Source of the DNA: an uncultured Cytophagales bacterium
GTDB taxonomy: Bacteria; Bacteroidota; Bacteroidia; Cytophagales; UBA9547
Reading direction: 5' to 3'
Assembly (NCBI GenBank): GCA_945957555.1
Contig: CAMFLX010000001.1
Span: 118,177 to 182,176 of the forward strand
Length of the DNA: 64,000 nucleotides
The position numbers and the translations under genes are program-made. The notes beneath the pieces were generated by a model that was not told where the DNA came from, did no database searches, and saw only the letters and a program-made list of their open reading frames with translations. Positions 9,971 through 18,898 of the stretch are shown piece after piece (position 1 is the first letter of the stretch; every line of letters starts with the position of its first letter).

Positions 9971-10951
9971 ATGAAGGCCAGTGTTTTTAAATACAGCCCA
10001 GTTGTTTGTGAAGTTCAACAAGTGGAATTGAGTGTTTGTCATGATTTTCTTCTTGAAAACAGTTTCATCTATTGGTTTGACTTTGAGGGTAAACCAGACC
10101 AGGACCTATTTTGTGGTTTTATTAAACACATCATCCCTTCTATCGAAATCAATGTGAACAAACTGATCAGTTCTGAATTGAGCCATTTTGATGATCATAA
10201 AGATTGGGCAGCCGTAACTCTGAAAATGATGGATTACGATAGCAAAGAGAACAAAATCAATTATGAGGCCATAACTTTGGTATTGATCAAAAATGTGGTG
10301 ATTAGTATACAAAGTGATATATTAGGAGACCATTTCGAAGAAATAAGGGATAAGATTAAATCTATGAAGTCAAGCCTTAACCAGAGAAATGCTGAATATC
10401 TATTTGTGAGGCTGATTGAATCCATAGAAGCCAATTATCATAAGATTATTAATGAGATTAATGAAGATTTGTTGGAAATAGAGGCATTCATTCCAAAGGC
10501 GACGAATATCACCGAACTCAAATCTTTGTTCATGATTAAGCGTGAGTTGCTTTTCCTAAGAAAGAATACAAGCCCTCTCAGGGATACCTTATTTCAGATG
10601 CTCAATAGTGAGGAGTATCAGTTTTCTAAACCTAATCAAAAGCAGATTAAGACTATTTATGAAAGACTCATCTATGTGGTTGATAATATAGATTTGAACC
10701 GTGATATGTTATCGGGCATGTTGGACTTTCATATCAGTAGTAACGGATACAAGATGAACAATATCATGAAGGTTCTGACCACCATATCTACGATCTTTAT
10801 GCCACTTGGATTTTTGGCAGGGTATTATGGCATGAATTTTCAAAATTTACCTCTACTCAACGAGCCGTACGGATATTTGTGGGTGACTTTGGTAATGTTG
10901 GGTATAGGTATGAGTATGTTTGTGATGTTCAAGAGGAGAAGGTGGATTTGA
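9971..10951 (+). CDS. corA: CorA-family divalent cation transporter
   Basis: The 326-residue protein has a large cytoplasmic N-terminal domain, a long alpha-helical stalk (about residues 130-265) and two C-terminal membrane segments. The selectivity signature YGMNF is present at GMN 287-289, directly after the first membrane helix (STIFMPLGFLAGYYGMNF). The protein ends in a basic tail (KRRRWI), as expected for a cytoplasmic C terminus. The family forms pentameric magnesium channels and some members carry cobalt, nickel or zinc. It sits 5 bp after the M16-like gene and is probably cotranscribed with it, although the functions look unrelated. Confidence 0.92.
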   Translation: MKASVFKYSPVVCEVQQVELSVCHDFLLENSFIYWFDFEGKPDQDLFCGFIKHIIPSIEINVNKLISSELSHFDDHKDWAAVTLKMMDYDSKENKINYEAITLVLIKNVVISIQSDILGDHFEEIRDKIKSMKSSLNQRNAEYLFVRLIESIEANYHKIINEINEDLLEIEAFIPKATNITELKSLFMIKRELLFLRKNTSPLRDTLFQMLNSEEYQFSKPNQKQIKTIYERLIYVVDNIDLNRDMLSGMLDFHISSNGYKMNNIMKVLTTISTIFMPLGFLAGYYGMNFQNLPLLNEPYGYLWVTLVMLGIGMSMFVMFKRRRWI

Positions 10952-11094
10952 TAGGTTAGTATGGTTTCAAAGAATGTTACCTACCAACCAAAGCCATTCC
11001 ATTGGTGATTTCATGACTCTATCCTCCTATTTTTTTAGTTCGGAGTATTTTTATTAGTTTTGAACTTAGTTTATAAAATAATATTGATTTAATA

Positions 11095-11844
11095 ATGGGT
11101 CTTTTATCTGGAAAAACTGCCATAGTAACAGGGGCATCCAAAGGAATAGGTAGACAAATTGCGATAAGATTTGCCCAAGAAGGAGCAAATGTTGCCTTTA
11201 CGTATCTTTCAAGTGTAGAAAAGGGACAAGCCCTTGAACAAGAGCTTTCTGCTTTAGGAATTAAGGCAAAAGGATATAGAAGTGATGCTTCTGATTATAA
11301 ATCAGCTGAAGATTTGGCCAATCAAGTAGTGGCTGATTTCGGCGGAATAGATGTATTGGTAAACAATGCAGGTATTACTAAAGATGGCTTACTGTTGAGA
11401 ATGTCTGAGGAACAGTGGGACTCGGTAATTAATGTAAATTTGAAGTCTGTATTTAATCTCACAAAAGCTTCGATTAAGACATTGATGAAAAACAAAAACG
11501 GTGCTTCGATCATCAACATAACGTCAGTAGTTGGGGAAAGAGGAAATGCCGGTCAGTCAAATTATGCAGCTTCAAAAGCAGGTATCATAGGATTTTCAAA
11601 ATCTGTAGCATTGGAATTAGGTTCAAGAAATGTACGTAGCAATGCGATAGCCCCAGGATTTATTGAAACTGAAATGACTGGAGAGTTAGATCCAAACGTA
11701 GTAAAAGGCTGGACGGATGGCATCCCTATGAAACGTGCAGGTTCTGCTGATGAAGTGGCAAATGTTGCGGTGTTTTTAGCTTCGGATCTTTCGAGCTATG
11801 TTACGGGCCAAGTACTTTCTGTGAATGGTGGAATGTATACCTAG
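11095..11844 (+). CDS. fabG: 3-oxoacyl-[acyl-carrier-protein] reductase FabG
   Basis: The 249-residue short-chain dehydrogenase has the NADP-binding TGASKGIG at residues 12-19 and NNAG at 90-93. The catalytic Ser144 is in NITSV, and Tyr157 and Lys161 are in YAASK. The ending VTGQVLSVNGGMYT is characteristic of FabG. It reduces 3-oxoacyl-ACP in each cycle of type II fatty acid synthesis. The gene stands alone, preceded by a 143 bp gap and followed by a strong terminator. Other short-chain dehydrogenases share these motifs, but length and C-terminal sequence favour FabG. Confidence 0.92.
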   Translation: MGLLSGKTAIVTGASKGIGRQIAIRFAQEGANVAFTYLSSVEKGQALEQELSALGIKAKGYRSDASDYKSAEDLANQVVADFGGIDVLVNNAGITKDGLLLRMSEEQWDSVINVNLKSVFNLTKASIKTLMKNKNGASIINITSVVGERGNAGQSNYAASKAGIIGFSKSVALELGSRNVRSNAIAPGFIETEMTGELDPNVVKGWTDGIPMKRAGSADEVANVAVFLASDLSSYVTGQVLSVNGGMYT

Positions 11845-11855
11845 AAATATTTTCG

Positions 11856-11888
11856 GAGCTGGGACATCAATCCCAGCTCTGGTTTTTA
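11856..11888 (+). terminator. Rho-independent terminator after fabG
   Basis: A nine-base-pair stem, gagctggga / tcccagctc, with a 6-base loop is followed by a short spacer and TTTTT. It begins 12 bp after the fabG stop codon. Confidence 0.9.
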
Positions 11889-12026
11889 TCTATATATGTA
11901 CATTACTTTTCCTTTAGGTTTTCAAGCTGCTTGAAAACAGTATGACCTACCAACTCAAATACTACCGGAACTATTGCCTGATAGAGAATAAATGAAGAAA
12001 TTTGGAAACTAAAAACACTCATTCAC

Positions 12027-14099
12027 TTGAACTATAGATTCATCATTCAGGCACCTTATTGGTTTTATATCTTGGCTTTGGTTGTAGCCATCGCCTATGC
12101 ATGGCTCTTATATTCAAAAAAGTATACTTGGTCTAAACCCATCAATTGGTCTTTGGCTGTTGTCAGAACACTACAGGTATTTATGATCTTATTTATCATT
12201 TCAGCCCCGCTTCTCAAGCAAAGCAGACAAGATATAGATAAACCCGTAATCGCTGTTTTGCTCGACAACTCTTCTTCTATAGCAGCACATACCAAAAATT
12301 TACCAGAAGTCATAAAATCTATAAACGAGTCTCAAAAAGCGAAGAGTGAGCAACAAGACTGGGTGTTTTATTTACTGAATCAAAAGGTAAATACTGATAG
12401 CTTAAGTTTTATAAAATTTAACAATAGCAAAACCAATATTCAGGCGGCCATCAAAAATGTGGAAGAAGAGTTGGAAGGACAAAAGATCGCAGCGCTGGCG
12501 ATCCTGAGTGACGGTAATTACAACCAAGGCATCAACCCCAATTTTATAGATTATAAATATCCGGTATATACTTTAGGTTTGGGAGATACTACTTCCAAAA
12601 GAGACTTGAGTATTACTGGAGTTCAACATAATAAGATTGCCTATCTGGGCAATAAATTCATTATAAACTACAAACTTAAGAATTCGGCCTTTGTAGGTGA
12701 GAATGTGACGGTGACCCTTAAGGAAAAAGAGAAGGCAGTCTATGGAAAGGATTTCAAAATCACAAGGAATAAAGAAGAACAGACGGGTAGTATAACTCTG
12801 GAAGCGAAGCAAGAAGGTATGCTGCATTACGTACTGACATGTTCACAAAAGGAGGGGGAGTTTACCTTTTCAAATAATGAAATACACATTTACATAGAAG
12901 TTGTAAAAAACAAAGAGAAGATCTTGATCCTAGCTCAAGCACCTCATCCGGATGTAAAAGCCATAAGCGCAGCATTAAACTCAGGGCAAAACTATGAGGT
13001 AGAGGTACATTTTGTAGGGGATAACCAAAACGTCAGTTTTGAAAATGTAAATGCTGCAGTGCTCGTAGGTATTCCAAACAAGAAAGGTTTGGGCAATGAG
13101 GTGTACAATGAAGTACTGAGGCGTAAAGTACCAGCTTTTTATGTGCTCCAATCCAATACTGACTATAATAAAGTTAACAATGCTCGGGCATTGACTATAA
13201 ATATAAGATCCTTCGACAGTGATAAAGCGCAGGCCTCGTTGAATGAAAGGTTTGAGTCTTTTGGAATCGGAGAGATGGACAAAGAACTGATTGCACAATT
13301 TCCGCCTCTGAACGTACCCTTTGCCAACTATACTCTTAATGCAAATTCAGAAGTACTGCTTTATCAGAAAATCGGTAGTTCTGTGACACTGAATCCACTT
13401 TGGGTATTGGGTAAAAATGCCGAGCAAAAAACGGCCATAGTACTGGGTGATGGCCTTTGGATGTGGAGGATTAATGAAAAAAGCAAGACACAAGCCTCTA
13501 CGACTTTTGATGAGATGGTAATAAAGACGGTCCAATTTATTGCCTCTAAAGCAGATAAGCGTAAATTTAAAGTAATTACCAACAATCAAGAATATGAAGA
13601 AGGTGATCTGGTTACTGTAGATACAGAGATCTATGATGATCTAAACCAATTGACTTATGGCCATGAAATAGGTTTGGTGCTCAAAGACGAAAGCAATAAG
13701 GAGTTTAGATACAAATATGTGAATCAGGAAAGTAGTGATAAGTTTGAAGTGGGGCAGTTTGCACAAGGTTCATATCACTACACAGCCACTACACAGATCG
13801 CAGGCAAGAACTTGAGTTATTCAGGTGTGTTTAATGTAAAAAAACTCCAGTTAGAAGATCTTACTTCGGTGGCCGATCATCAGTTGCTTAAAGACCTGAG
13901 TTTGAAAACAAAAGGTGCCTATTTTGAAAAGGCGCAAGTGAAACAGCTCATGGAACGCCTGAGCAGTTTGAAATCTCAGGGCAAGGTAAGGCTAAGCGAG
14001 TCTTACAGTGACTTGATCAACATCAAATGGTTGTTTATAGCACTTTTGGTATTGATTTCACTAGAATGGTTTTTGAGAAAGTATTTCGGTAGCTACTAA
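12027..14099 (+). CDS. VWA-like membrane protein, function unknown
   Basis: The 690-residue protein starts with two membrane helices (about residues 10-30 and 44-62). A domain resembling von Willebrand factor A follows, with the metal-site motif DNSSS (Asp80, Ser82, Ser84) and ILSDGNYNQG further on. A long beta-rich periplasmic part and a final membrane helix (WLFIALLVLISLEWFL) before the short tail complete it. This layout resembles Bacteroidota proteins related to BatA/BatB, but no other bat gene is nearby. The start is TTG at 12027. The frame is closed upstream by a stop at 11982 with no ATG between, and the next ATG would remove the first membrane helix. The glycosyltransferase gene follows after 27 bp. 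Confidence 0.85.
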   Translation: MNYRFIIQAPYWFYILALVVAIAYAWLLYSKKYTWSKPINWSLAVVRTLQVFMILFIISAPLLKQSRQDIDKPVIAVLLDNSSSIAAHTKNLPEVIKSINESQKAKSEQQDWVFYLLNQKVNTDSLSFIKFNNSKTNIQAAIKNVEEELEGQKIAALAILSDGNYNQGINPNFIDYKYPVYTLGLGDTTSKRDLSITGVQHNKIAYLGNKFIINYKLKNSAFVGENVTVTLKEKEKAVYGKDFKITRNKEEQTGSITLEAKQEGMLHYVLTCSQKEGEFTFSNNEIHIYIEVVKNKEKILILAQAPHPDVKAISAALNSGQNYEVEVHFVGDNQNVSFENVNAAVLVGIPNKKGLGNEVYNEVLRRKVPAFYVLQSNTDYNKVNNARALTINIRSFDSDKAQASLNERFESFGIGEMDKELIAQFPPLNVPFANYTLNANSEVLLYQKIGSSVTLNPLWVLGKNAEQKTAIVLGDGLWMWRINEKSKTQASTTFDEMVIKTVQFIASKADKRKFKVITNNQEYEEGDLVTVDTEIYDDLNQLTYGHEIGLVLKDESNKEFRYKYVNQESSDKFEVGQFAQGSYHYTATTQIAGKNLSYSGVFNVKKLQLEDLTSVADHQLLKDLSLKTKGAYFEKAQVKQLMERLSSLKSQGKVRLSESYSDLINIKWLFIALLVLISLEWFLRKYFGSY

Positions 14100-14126
14100 A
14101 TTGATCTCTTAAAATGGGACAGCTTT

Positions 14127-15191
14127 ATGAGATTCTTGTTTATCGTACAGACTGAAGGGCGTGGGCATCTTTCTCAAGCGTTGACCTTGGCCGATATCTT
14201 GGAAGCTCAATACCATGAAATAGTTACGGTGTTGATCGGCAGAAGCGAAAGAACCGTTCCCCACTATTTTTTAGACCGTTTTGGAGTGAAGATTCAATAC
14301 TTTGACAGCCCTAACTTTAGCTATGATAAACATAGTCAGGGCCTACATTTGCCTAAAACATTCCTAAACAATAGCCTTAAAATCCCCCAATTCCTCAAAA
14401 GCATAGCCTTTGTAAGAAAGCAAATACAAGCACACGATGTGGATATTGTAATCAATTTCTACGAGATCATCGGAGCCCTAGCGCATTTTGGTTTGAGGCG
14501 CAAACATAAACACATAGTGCTCTCGCATCATTTTTATCTTACAGGCCCAGATCATGATCTTGTTAGAGGAAGAAGATTAGAGACCTTTTTGTTGAAAAGC
14601 CTCAATGGACTTAAGGCGCGAAAAGCTGACAAGGTATGGGCGCTTTCTTTTAGAGAAGGGGAGGCAGGAAATAATGTGATTGTTATGCCACCATTGATCT
14701 CACAAGAGGTTCTTGAAGCAAAAGCAAGGAGGGATAATTATTTATTGGCCTATTCTGTAAACAAAGGTTATGCAGAACAGATCAAATCTTGGCAGCAAAG
14801 AAACCCCGAGGTAGTCATTCATTATTTCTGGGATGGTAAACAAGACCAGGCTTGTGAAGAGGTACAGAAGAACCTGTTTTTCCATAAGCTCAACCGTGAG
14901 CTTTTTCTCGAATACTTGGTTAATTGCAATGGATATGTGAGTACTGCAGGATTTGAAAGTGTATGTGAAGCTATTTATCTGGGAAAGCCTATTTTACTAA
15001 TACCCGTAGATCAGCAACTGGAACAGGCCAATAATGCCAAGGATGCGTTAAAGACTGGCAATTGCATACAAGGAAGTTCCTTTGAACTTGACGATTTCCT
15101 GAAGTTTATAGAAAAAGATTTTACCAATGAACCTTTTAGGAATTGGGCAAGGTTAGCGCCTAAGCTGTTTTTAGAGCAGTTGACTTTATAA
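14127..15191 (+). CDS. GT-B glycosyltransferase, MJ1255/VC2487-like
   Basis: The 354-residue protein begins MRFLFIVQTEGRGHLSQALT, the glycine-rich N-terminal signature of GT-B glycosyltransferases of the MurG/UGT type. The nucleotide-sugar region is represented by NCNGYVSTAGFESVCEAIYL followed by GKPILLIPVDQQLEQANNA, close to the sugar-donor loop of MurG-like enzymes. I recognise it as the MJ1255/VC2487 family, whose acceptor and donor are unknown. There is no signal peptide and no clear membrane segment. It follows the VWA-like gene closely and its last 32 bp overlap the convergent HTTM-like gene. Confidence 0.82.
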   Translation: MRFLFIVQTEGRGHLSQALTLADILEAQYHEIVTVLIGRSERTVPHYFLDRFGVKIQYFDSPNFSYDKHSQGLHLPKTFLNNSLKIPQFLKSIAFVRKQIQAHDVDIVINFYEIIGALAHFGLRRKHKHIVLSHHFYLTGPDHDLVRGRRLETFLLKSLNGLKARKADKVWALSFREGEAGNNVIVMPPLISQEVLEAKARRDNYLLAYSVNKGYAEQIKSWQQRNPEVVIHYFWDGKQDQACEEVQKNLFFHKLNRELFLEYLVNCNGYVSTAGFESVCEAIYLGKPILLIPVDQQLEQANNAKDALKTGNCIQGSSFELDDFLKFIEKDFTNEPFRNWARLAPKLFLEQLTL

Positions 15192-16023
15192 AAACTGAGA
15201 AAGGAAATAAGAAACAGAAGGCTGTGATGCCTGCGTAGATAAAGTTGATCTCAAAAAACACGAAGTTGAAACCATGAAAAACCAACAACCAAACTAAATA
15301 ATACTTCAGAAGTTTGTATTGAGGTACTATGAATACTGCAATCGTCTGTAGGAAAACGGCCATAAGCATGAGTAATACAGGAAGATAACCTAGATTGAGA
15401 AACACATCCATCCAATGGGGCATGGTCTTATTCACATCGTCGTGAAACAGATACGTCTGGTAATACAAAGCTTTGGGATGCAACCACGTAATTTCAGAAG
15501 TGAAGATAGACTTGTACAACAAGCCTAGAATTTTATAAAAACCAGCCAATGTATACGTAATCAAGAGCCCAGACTGGAAATACTTGACAAATAATGAATT
15601 CAGCGTGGCTCTTTTGTAGCTGATCAGTAGAAAATGCGCCAAGAGAAACAGGTGATCTACATGGTCTATATAACCCAAGCTTAGCTTTAGGGTGTTGAGC
15701 ACCATCAATACCAGTACTAAAAAAATCTGTAGATAAATGTTGTTTTGATCCTTGAGCAATGCGTAAAAACAAGCGAAACCAGCAAGGACAGTCACCGACT
15801 GATAAAATAATAAAGGCAAATGCGCGCTAAAAATAATTTGTGCAAACCAATGTAGCGGTTTTAACAGATCCTCGTCTCGAGCAAAGATCTTATGCAGGTG
15901 CATGAACTTCTGTCCCAGCCAAATTATGGTAAATGCATAAAAAATGCGTACACCAATCTGAAAATCAAGAACTCTCTTCTCGTTTGCCAAAGGCTCAGAT
16001 TTATATTTGAAAGATGTTTTCAT
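15160..16023 (-). CDS. HTTM-like multipass membrane protein
   Basis: The 287-residue protein has about seven hydrophobic segments. It resembles bacterial HTTM-domain proteins, distantly related to vitamin K-dependent gamma-carboxylase, in the order of helices and in motifs such as GYIDHVDHLFLLAHFLL and TLAGFYKILGLL. No biochemical activity can be assigned. The ATG at 16023 overlaps the stop codon of the upstream gene by one base (TAATG), so the two are coupled. Its 3' end overlaps the convergent glycosyltransferase gene by 32 bp. Confidence 0.75.
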   Translation of the reverse strand: MKTSFKYKSEPLANEKRVLDFQIGVRIFYAFTIIWLGQKFMHLHKIFARDEDLLKPLHWFAQIIFSAHLPLLFYQSVTVLAGFACFYALLKDQNNIYLQIFLVLVLMVLNTLKLSLGYIDHVDHLFLLAHFLLISYKRATLNSLFVKYFQSGLLITYTLAGFYKILGLLYKSIFTSEITWLHPKALYYQTYLFHDDVNKTMPHWMDVFLNLGYLPVLLMLMAVFLQTIAVFIVPQYKLLKYYLVWLLVFHGFNFVFFEINFIYAGITAFCFLFPFSVFIKSTALKTA

Positions 16024-16448
16024 TAAAACTTGGCTATTAAATCTTCTTGAAACAAACTGCTATCTCTTACGATCTCAGATACTTTATAGGACTTTGTACG
16101 AAGTTCAAAATCGTTATGGTCAGGATACATGGCTTTGGCCAAAGATCTCAAATGTCCTATGCGTTTAGGGTTTTCAGCTATAGTGTTTGACAATTCATCA
16201 AAGAGATAGTAGGTATCGTCATAGTCAAAGTTGTTGCTGGACCTTAGAGGTAGCAGTTGCCAGGCCCCCTGTTGGTCTTTGCCATACAGATTGTAATGGG
16301 TGTAAGTATCAAAACTACAGATAGGTTGCGTGAAGAGCTTCCAACTGGTAAAGGGGTAGAGCTCACCCAGTCCCAGTTTTGGAGTAAGCAAGGTAAGCAC
16401 TGAGGCCACTATGCTGATACCAATCAATATTTTTAAGTGTTTGACCAT
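16023..16448 (-). CDS. Small exported partner of the HTTM-like protein
   Basis: The 141-residue protein has an N-terminal signal peptide or membrane anchor (LKILIGISIVASVLTLLTP). The rest is soluble and contains YPFTSWKLFTQP and a short run of aromatic and acidic residues (DYDDTYYLFDEL). I have seen no catalytic motif and do not assign a function. It is coupled by a one-base TAATG overlap to the HTTM-like gene downstream, so the two products very probably act together. It is divergent from the LytTR regulator gene across a 65 bp gap, which must hold both promoters. Confidence 0.75.
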   Translation of the reverse strand: MVKHLKILIGISIVASVLTLLTPKLGLGELYPFTSWKLFTQPICSFDTYTHYNLYGKDQQGAWQLLPLRSSNNFDYDDTYYLFDELSNTIAENPKRIGHLRSLAKAMYPDHNDFELRTKSYKVSEIVRDSSLFQEDLIAKF

Positions 16449-16513
16449 GTGCGTGTAAAAGTAGATAAAAAGAAAAAACTAAAAAATGATATTGATTTTT
16501 TATATTTGGCTAC

Positions 16514-17263
16514 ATGATTAAAGCGGTTGTCATAGACGATACTGAAAAAGCTAGGGTTGCCCTCAAGAGCGATTTGAGTGCCTATTGTAAAAATGTGACC
16601 GTAGTTGGCGAAGCTGATGGTGTGGCTTCAGGTTTGGCACTATTGGTAGAACTAAAACCCGATTTGGCTTTCTTGGACATCCGCATGGGCGACGGAACGG
16701 GCTTTGACCTTTTGGAAAAACTCAAGGCCTATCCGCAAGTAAAAAGCAAAATCATCTTTACTACCGCTTATGATGAGTATGCGATCAAGGCCTTTAAATT
16801 CAGTGCCATAGATTATCTACTGAAGCCAGTGGATGTGGATGATCTAGTGGCTGCAGTGAAAAAGTGTAATGCTCAGACGCCCGAAACTCAACCCCTAGAC
16901 TTTTTATTGGATTCCATCAAAGACCTACAGGCTGGCGCCAAGCGCATTGCACTGTGTAGTGCAGAGAAAATCCAGATCGTATCCTTGAGCGAGATCATCT
17001 GTTGTGAGTCGCAAAGAAACTATACACTGTTTTACCTTACAGAACATCGACAAATCTTGGTTACCAAAACCCTTAAAGAATACGACGAGATGCTTTGTGA
17101 CTATGGTTTTGTACGCGTACATCATTCCAACCTCATTAATCTAAAACACCTCAAGGAATTTGTAAAGATTGACGGCGGCTATGCCATCATGAGTGATAAG
17201 TCACAAGTGCCCGTATCCGTCCGCAAACGGGATGATTTATTGAAGGCTCTAGGAGTGGGCTAA
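16514..17263 (+). CDS. LytTR-family response regulator
   Basis: The 249-residue protein has an N-terminal receiver domain with the acidic pocket VVIDD at residues 6-10. The phospho-acceptor is Asp55 in AFLDIRM, the switch Thr is in IIFTTAYD, and Lys is in LLKPVD. A LytTR DNA-binding domain occupies about residues 145-245, with FVRVHHSNLINLKHL and VPVSVRKRDDL. It should bind DNA as a phosphorylation-dependent regulator. No histidine kinase lies next to it, so its partner is elsewhere. A TATATTTG element at 16501-16508 matches the Bacteroidota -7 box and lies only 5 bp from the ATG, suggesting a leaderless or nearly leaderless message, though no TTG is seen at the right distance. Confidence 0.92.
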   Translation: MIKAVVIDDTEKARVALKSDLSAYCKNVTVVGEADGVASGLALLVELKPDLAFLDIRMGDGTGFDLLEKLKAYPQVKSKIIFTTAYDEYAIKAFKFSAIDYLLKPVDVDDLVAAVKKCNAQTPETQPLDFLLDSIKDLQAGAKRIALCSAEKIQIVSLSEIICCESQRNYTLFYLTEHRQILVTKTLKEYDEMLCDYGFVRVHHSNLINLKHLKEFVKIDGGYAIMSDKSQVPVSVRKRDDLLKALGVG

Positions 17264-17707
17264 TCTCCTATTTGTATCTTAAATAATATTTGGATTGAAT
17301 AGTGAGTTATTAGCATTTTATAATTTAAGGCCATTTAAAAAGATCTGCAAGGTACTTTATTTAAACACATAATTTATTATCCCACATAATTTTATGAAGA
17401 CAGTATAAATGTTGTGATTTGGTGGGTAAGTAATACGACTCTTTACGCTCCACCATCTCTTTATCTTAAGAGGGACATTTCCTAATTATAAAGAAGCCCC
17501 ATTCTTGGTTCTCCCCAAATTCTTGACATTGATTTTTGTATATTTAATATTCAACAGATATATATATATTTGGTCTTTTAAAATATAGATTTTTTCATAA
17601 ATTTGTGCTTAACAGATAAAAATTTTGAAATATTATACAGCCAAGCCATTATGTCTGTTATCGGTCAATATCAGTGAGATGGAATTACTAAACCGAAAAG
17701 TTGTTAT
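17264..17707. other. Gene-free gap of 444 bp
   Basis: I find no ORF with coding character, no RNA gene and no repeat here. The region is AT-rich. TAAATTTG at 17598-17605 matches the -7 element TAnnTTTG upstream of the serine hydrolase gene, but the nearest TTG (17570-17572) is 25 bp away instead of about 19, so a promoter is only possible. Confidence 0.5.
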
Positions 17708-18814
17708 ATGATGAAAAGCATAATGAGAGGTTTATTATTTTTTGTATATGCATTGAGTGCCTTTTCATTAGCCGCACAAACCAATAAATCCAAGCTCGCA
17801 TTTCCAGGCTTACACTGGCAGCAAGTTGCAAAGCCAGAGGACTTGGGTTTTTCATCGTCAAAGTTGTTGCTGGCACAGAAATATGCGGATAGCATTCATT
17901 CAACATCAGTAATGGTGGTAGTAAATGGCAAATTGCTGCGCCAGTGGGGAGCTGTAGAGGCGAAAATAGATGGACAATCACTAAGAAAAAGCTATCTGAA
18001 TGCAATTTATGGGAAGTACGTGAAGAATGGTACCATTAACTTGGATACTACCTTGGCTCAAATAGGAATCGATGACATGGCTCCAAGCCTCAGCGATATT
18101 GAGAAAATGGCAACTATTCGCGATTGCATGAAGTCTAGATCTGGAATATACCATGATGCCGTGAATATAAATGCCAAAATGAAGCAATTGAGACCTGCTA
18201 GATACTCACAAATGGCAGGTACACATTGGTATTACAACAATTGGGACTTTAATGTATTAGGTACTATATTTCAGAAACTTACCGCTCGCAACCTTTTTGA
18301 GGTTTTTCAATCGGAAATCGCAAAACCTATAGGTATGGAGGATCTCACACTTGCAGATTGTAAATTCACGTACGATAGTACACAATCGATACATCCTGCC
18401 TATAATTTTATGGTTTCGGCTAGGGATTTGGCACGTTTCGGCCTACTGATGCTGAACAAGGGCAATTGGAATGGGCAACAGATCATAGATGCGTCTTGGG
18501 TTGAAGAAAGTACGCGTTACCATTCAGATGCCACATTATTTGCGAGAGACGGCTATGGCTACCTTTGGTGGTCGGCAAGAGATTTTAATAAGTATGGCCA
18601 TATTCCCAATGTAACACTGCCAGAAGGTACCTTTTCGGGATGGGGTGCAGGAGGGCATTTTTTATTGATCATACCAAAATACAACATGATCATAGTGCAT
18701 AGGGTGGATGCTTTAGATCCGAGCCTAGCCAATAATATGAAAAATCCTTGGAATTCAATCAGCAATGAAGAATTTGGCATACTGGTAAAAAAAATACTAG
18801 AAGCTAGATTATAG
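17708..18814 (+). CDS. Secreted serine hydrolase, class C beta-lactamase family
   Basis: The 368-residue protein has a signal peptide ending SLAAQ. It carries the three penicillin-binding/beta-lactamase motifs: SLRK with nucleophile Ser91 and base Lys94, Tyr176-Asn-Asn178 as YxN, and a GGHFLLIIP segment in place of KTG. The SxRK form and overall sequence place it with esterase- or DD-peptidase-like serine hydrolases rather than true antibiotic beta-lactamases. It acts in the periplasm or outside. Two amidohydrolase genes follow on the same strand (gaps 84 and 24 bp), so the three may form a unit for breaking down an amide or ester compound. This is an inference from position. Confidence 0.88.
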   Translation: MMKSIMRGLLFFVYALSAFSLAAQTNKSKLAFPGLHWQQVAKPEDLGFSSSKLLLAQKYADSIHSTSVMVVVNGKLLRQWGAVEAKIDGQSLRKSYLNAIYGKYVKNGTINLDTTLAQIGIDDMAPSLSDIEKMATIRDCMKSRSGIYHDAVNINAKMKQLRPARYSQMAGTHWYYNNWDFNVLGTIFQKLTARNLFEVFQSEIAKPIGMEDLTLADCKFTYDSTQSIHPAYNFMVSARDLARFGLLMLNKGNWNGQQIIDASWVEESTRYHSDATLFARDGYGYLWWSARDFNKYGHIPNVTLPEGTFSGWGAGGHFLLIIPKYNMIIVHRVDALDPSLANNMKNPWNSISNEEFGILVKKILEARL

Positions 18815-18898
18815 CCTTGATACAATGCACTTAATTTTTAGTGAAGCCCTTTTGAGGTAACTATGTCTTAAGCTACTTAAATTTTTAAAAATGAATAA

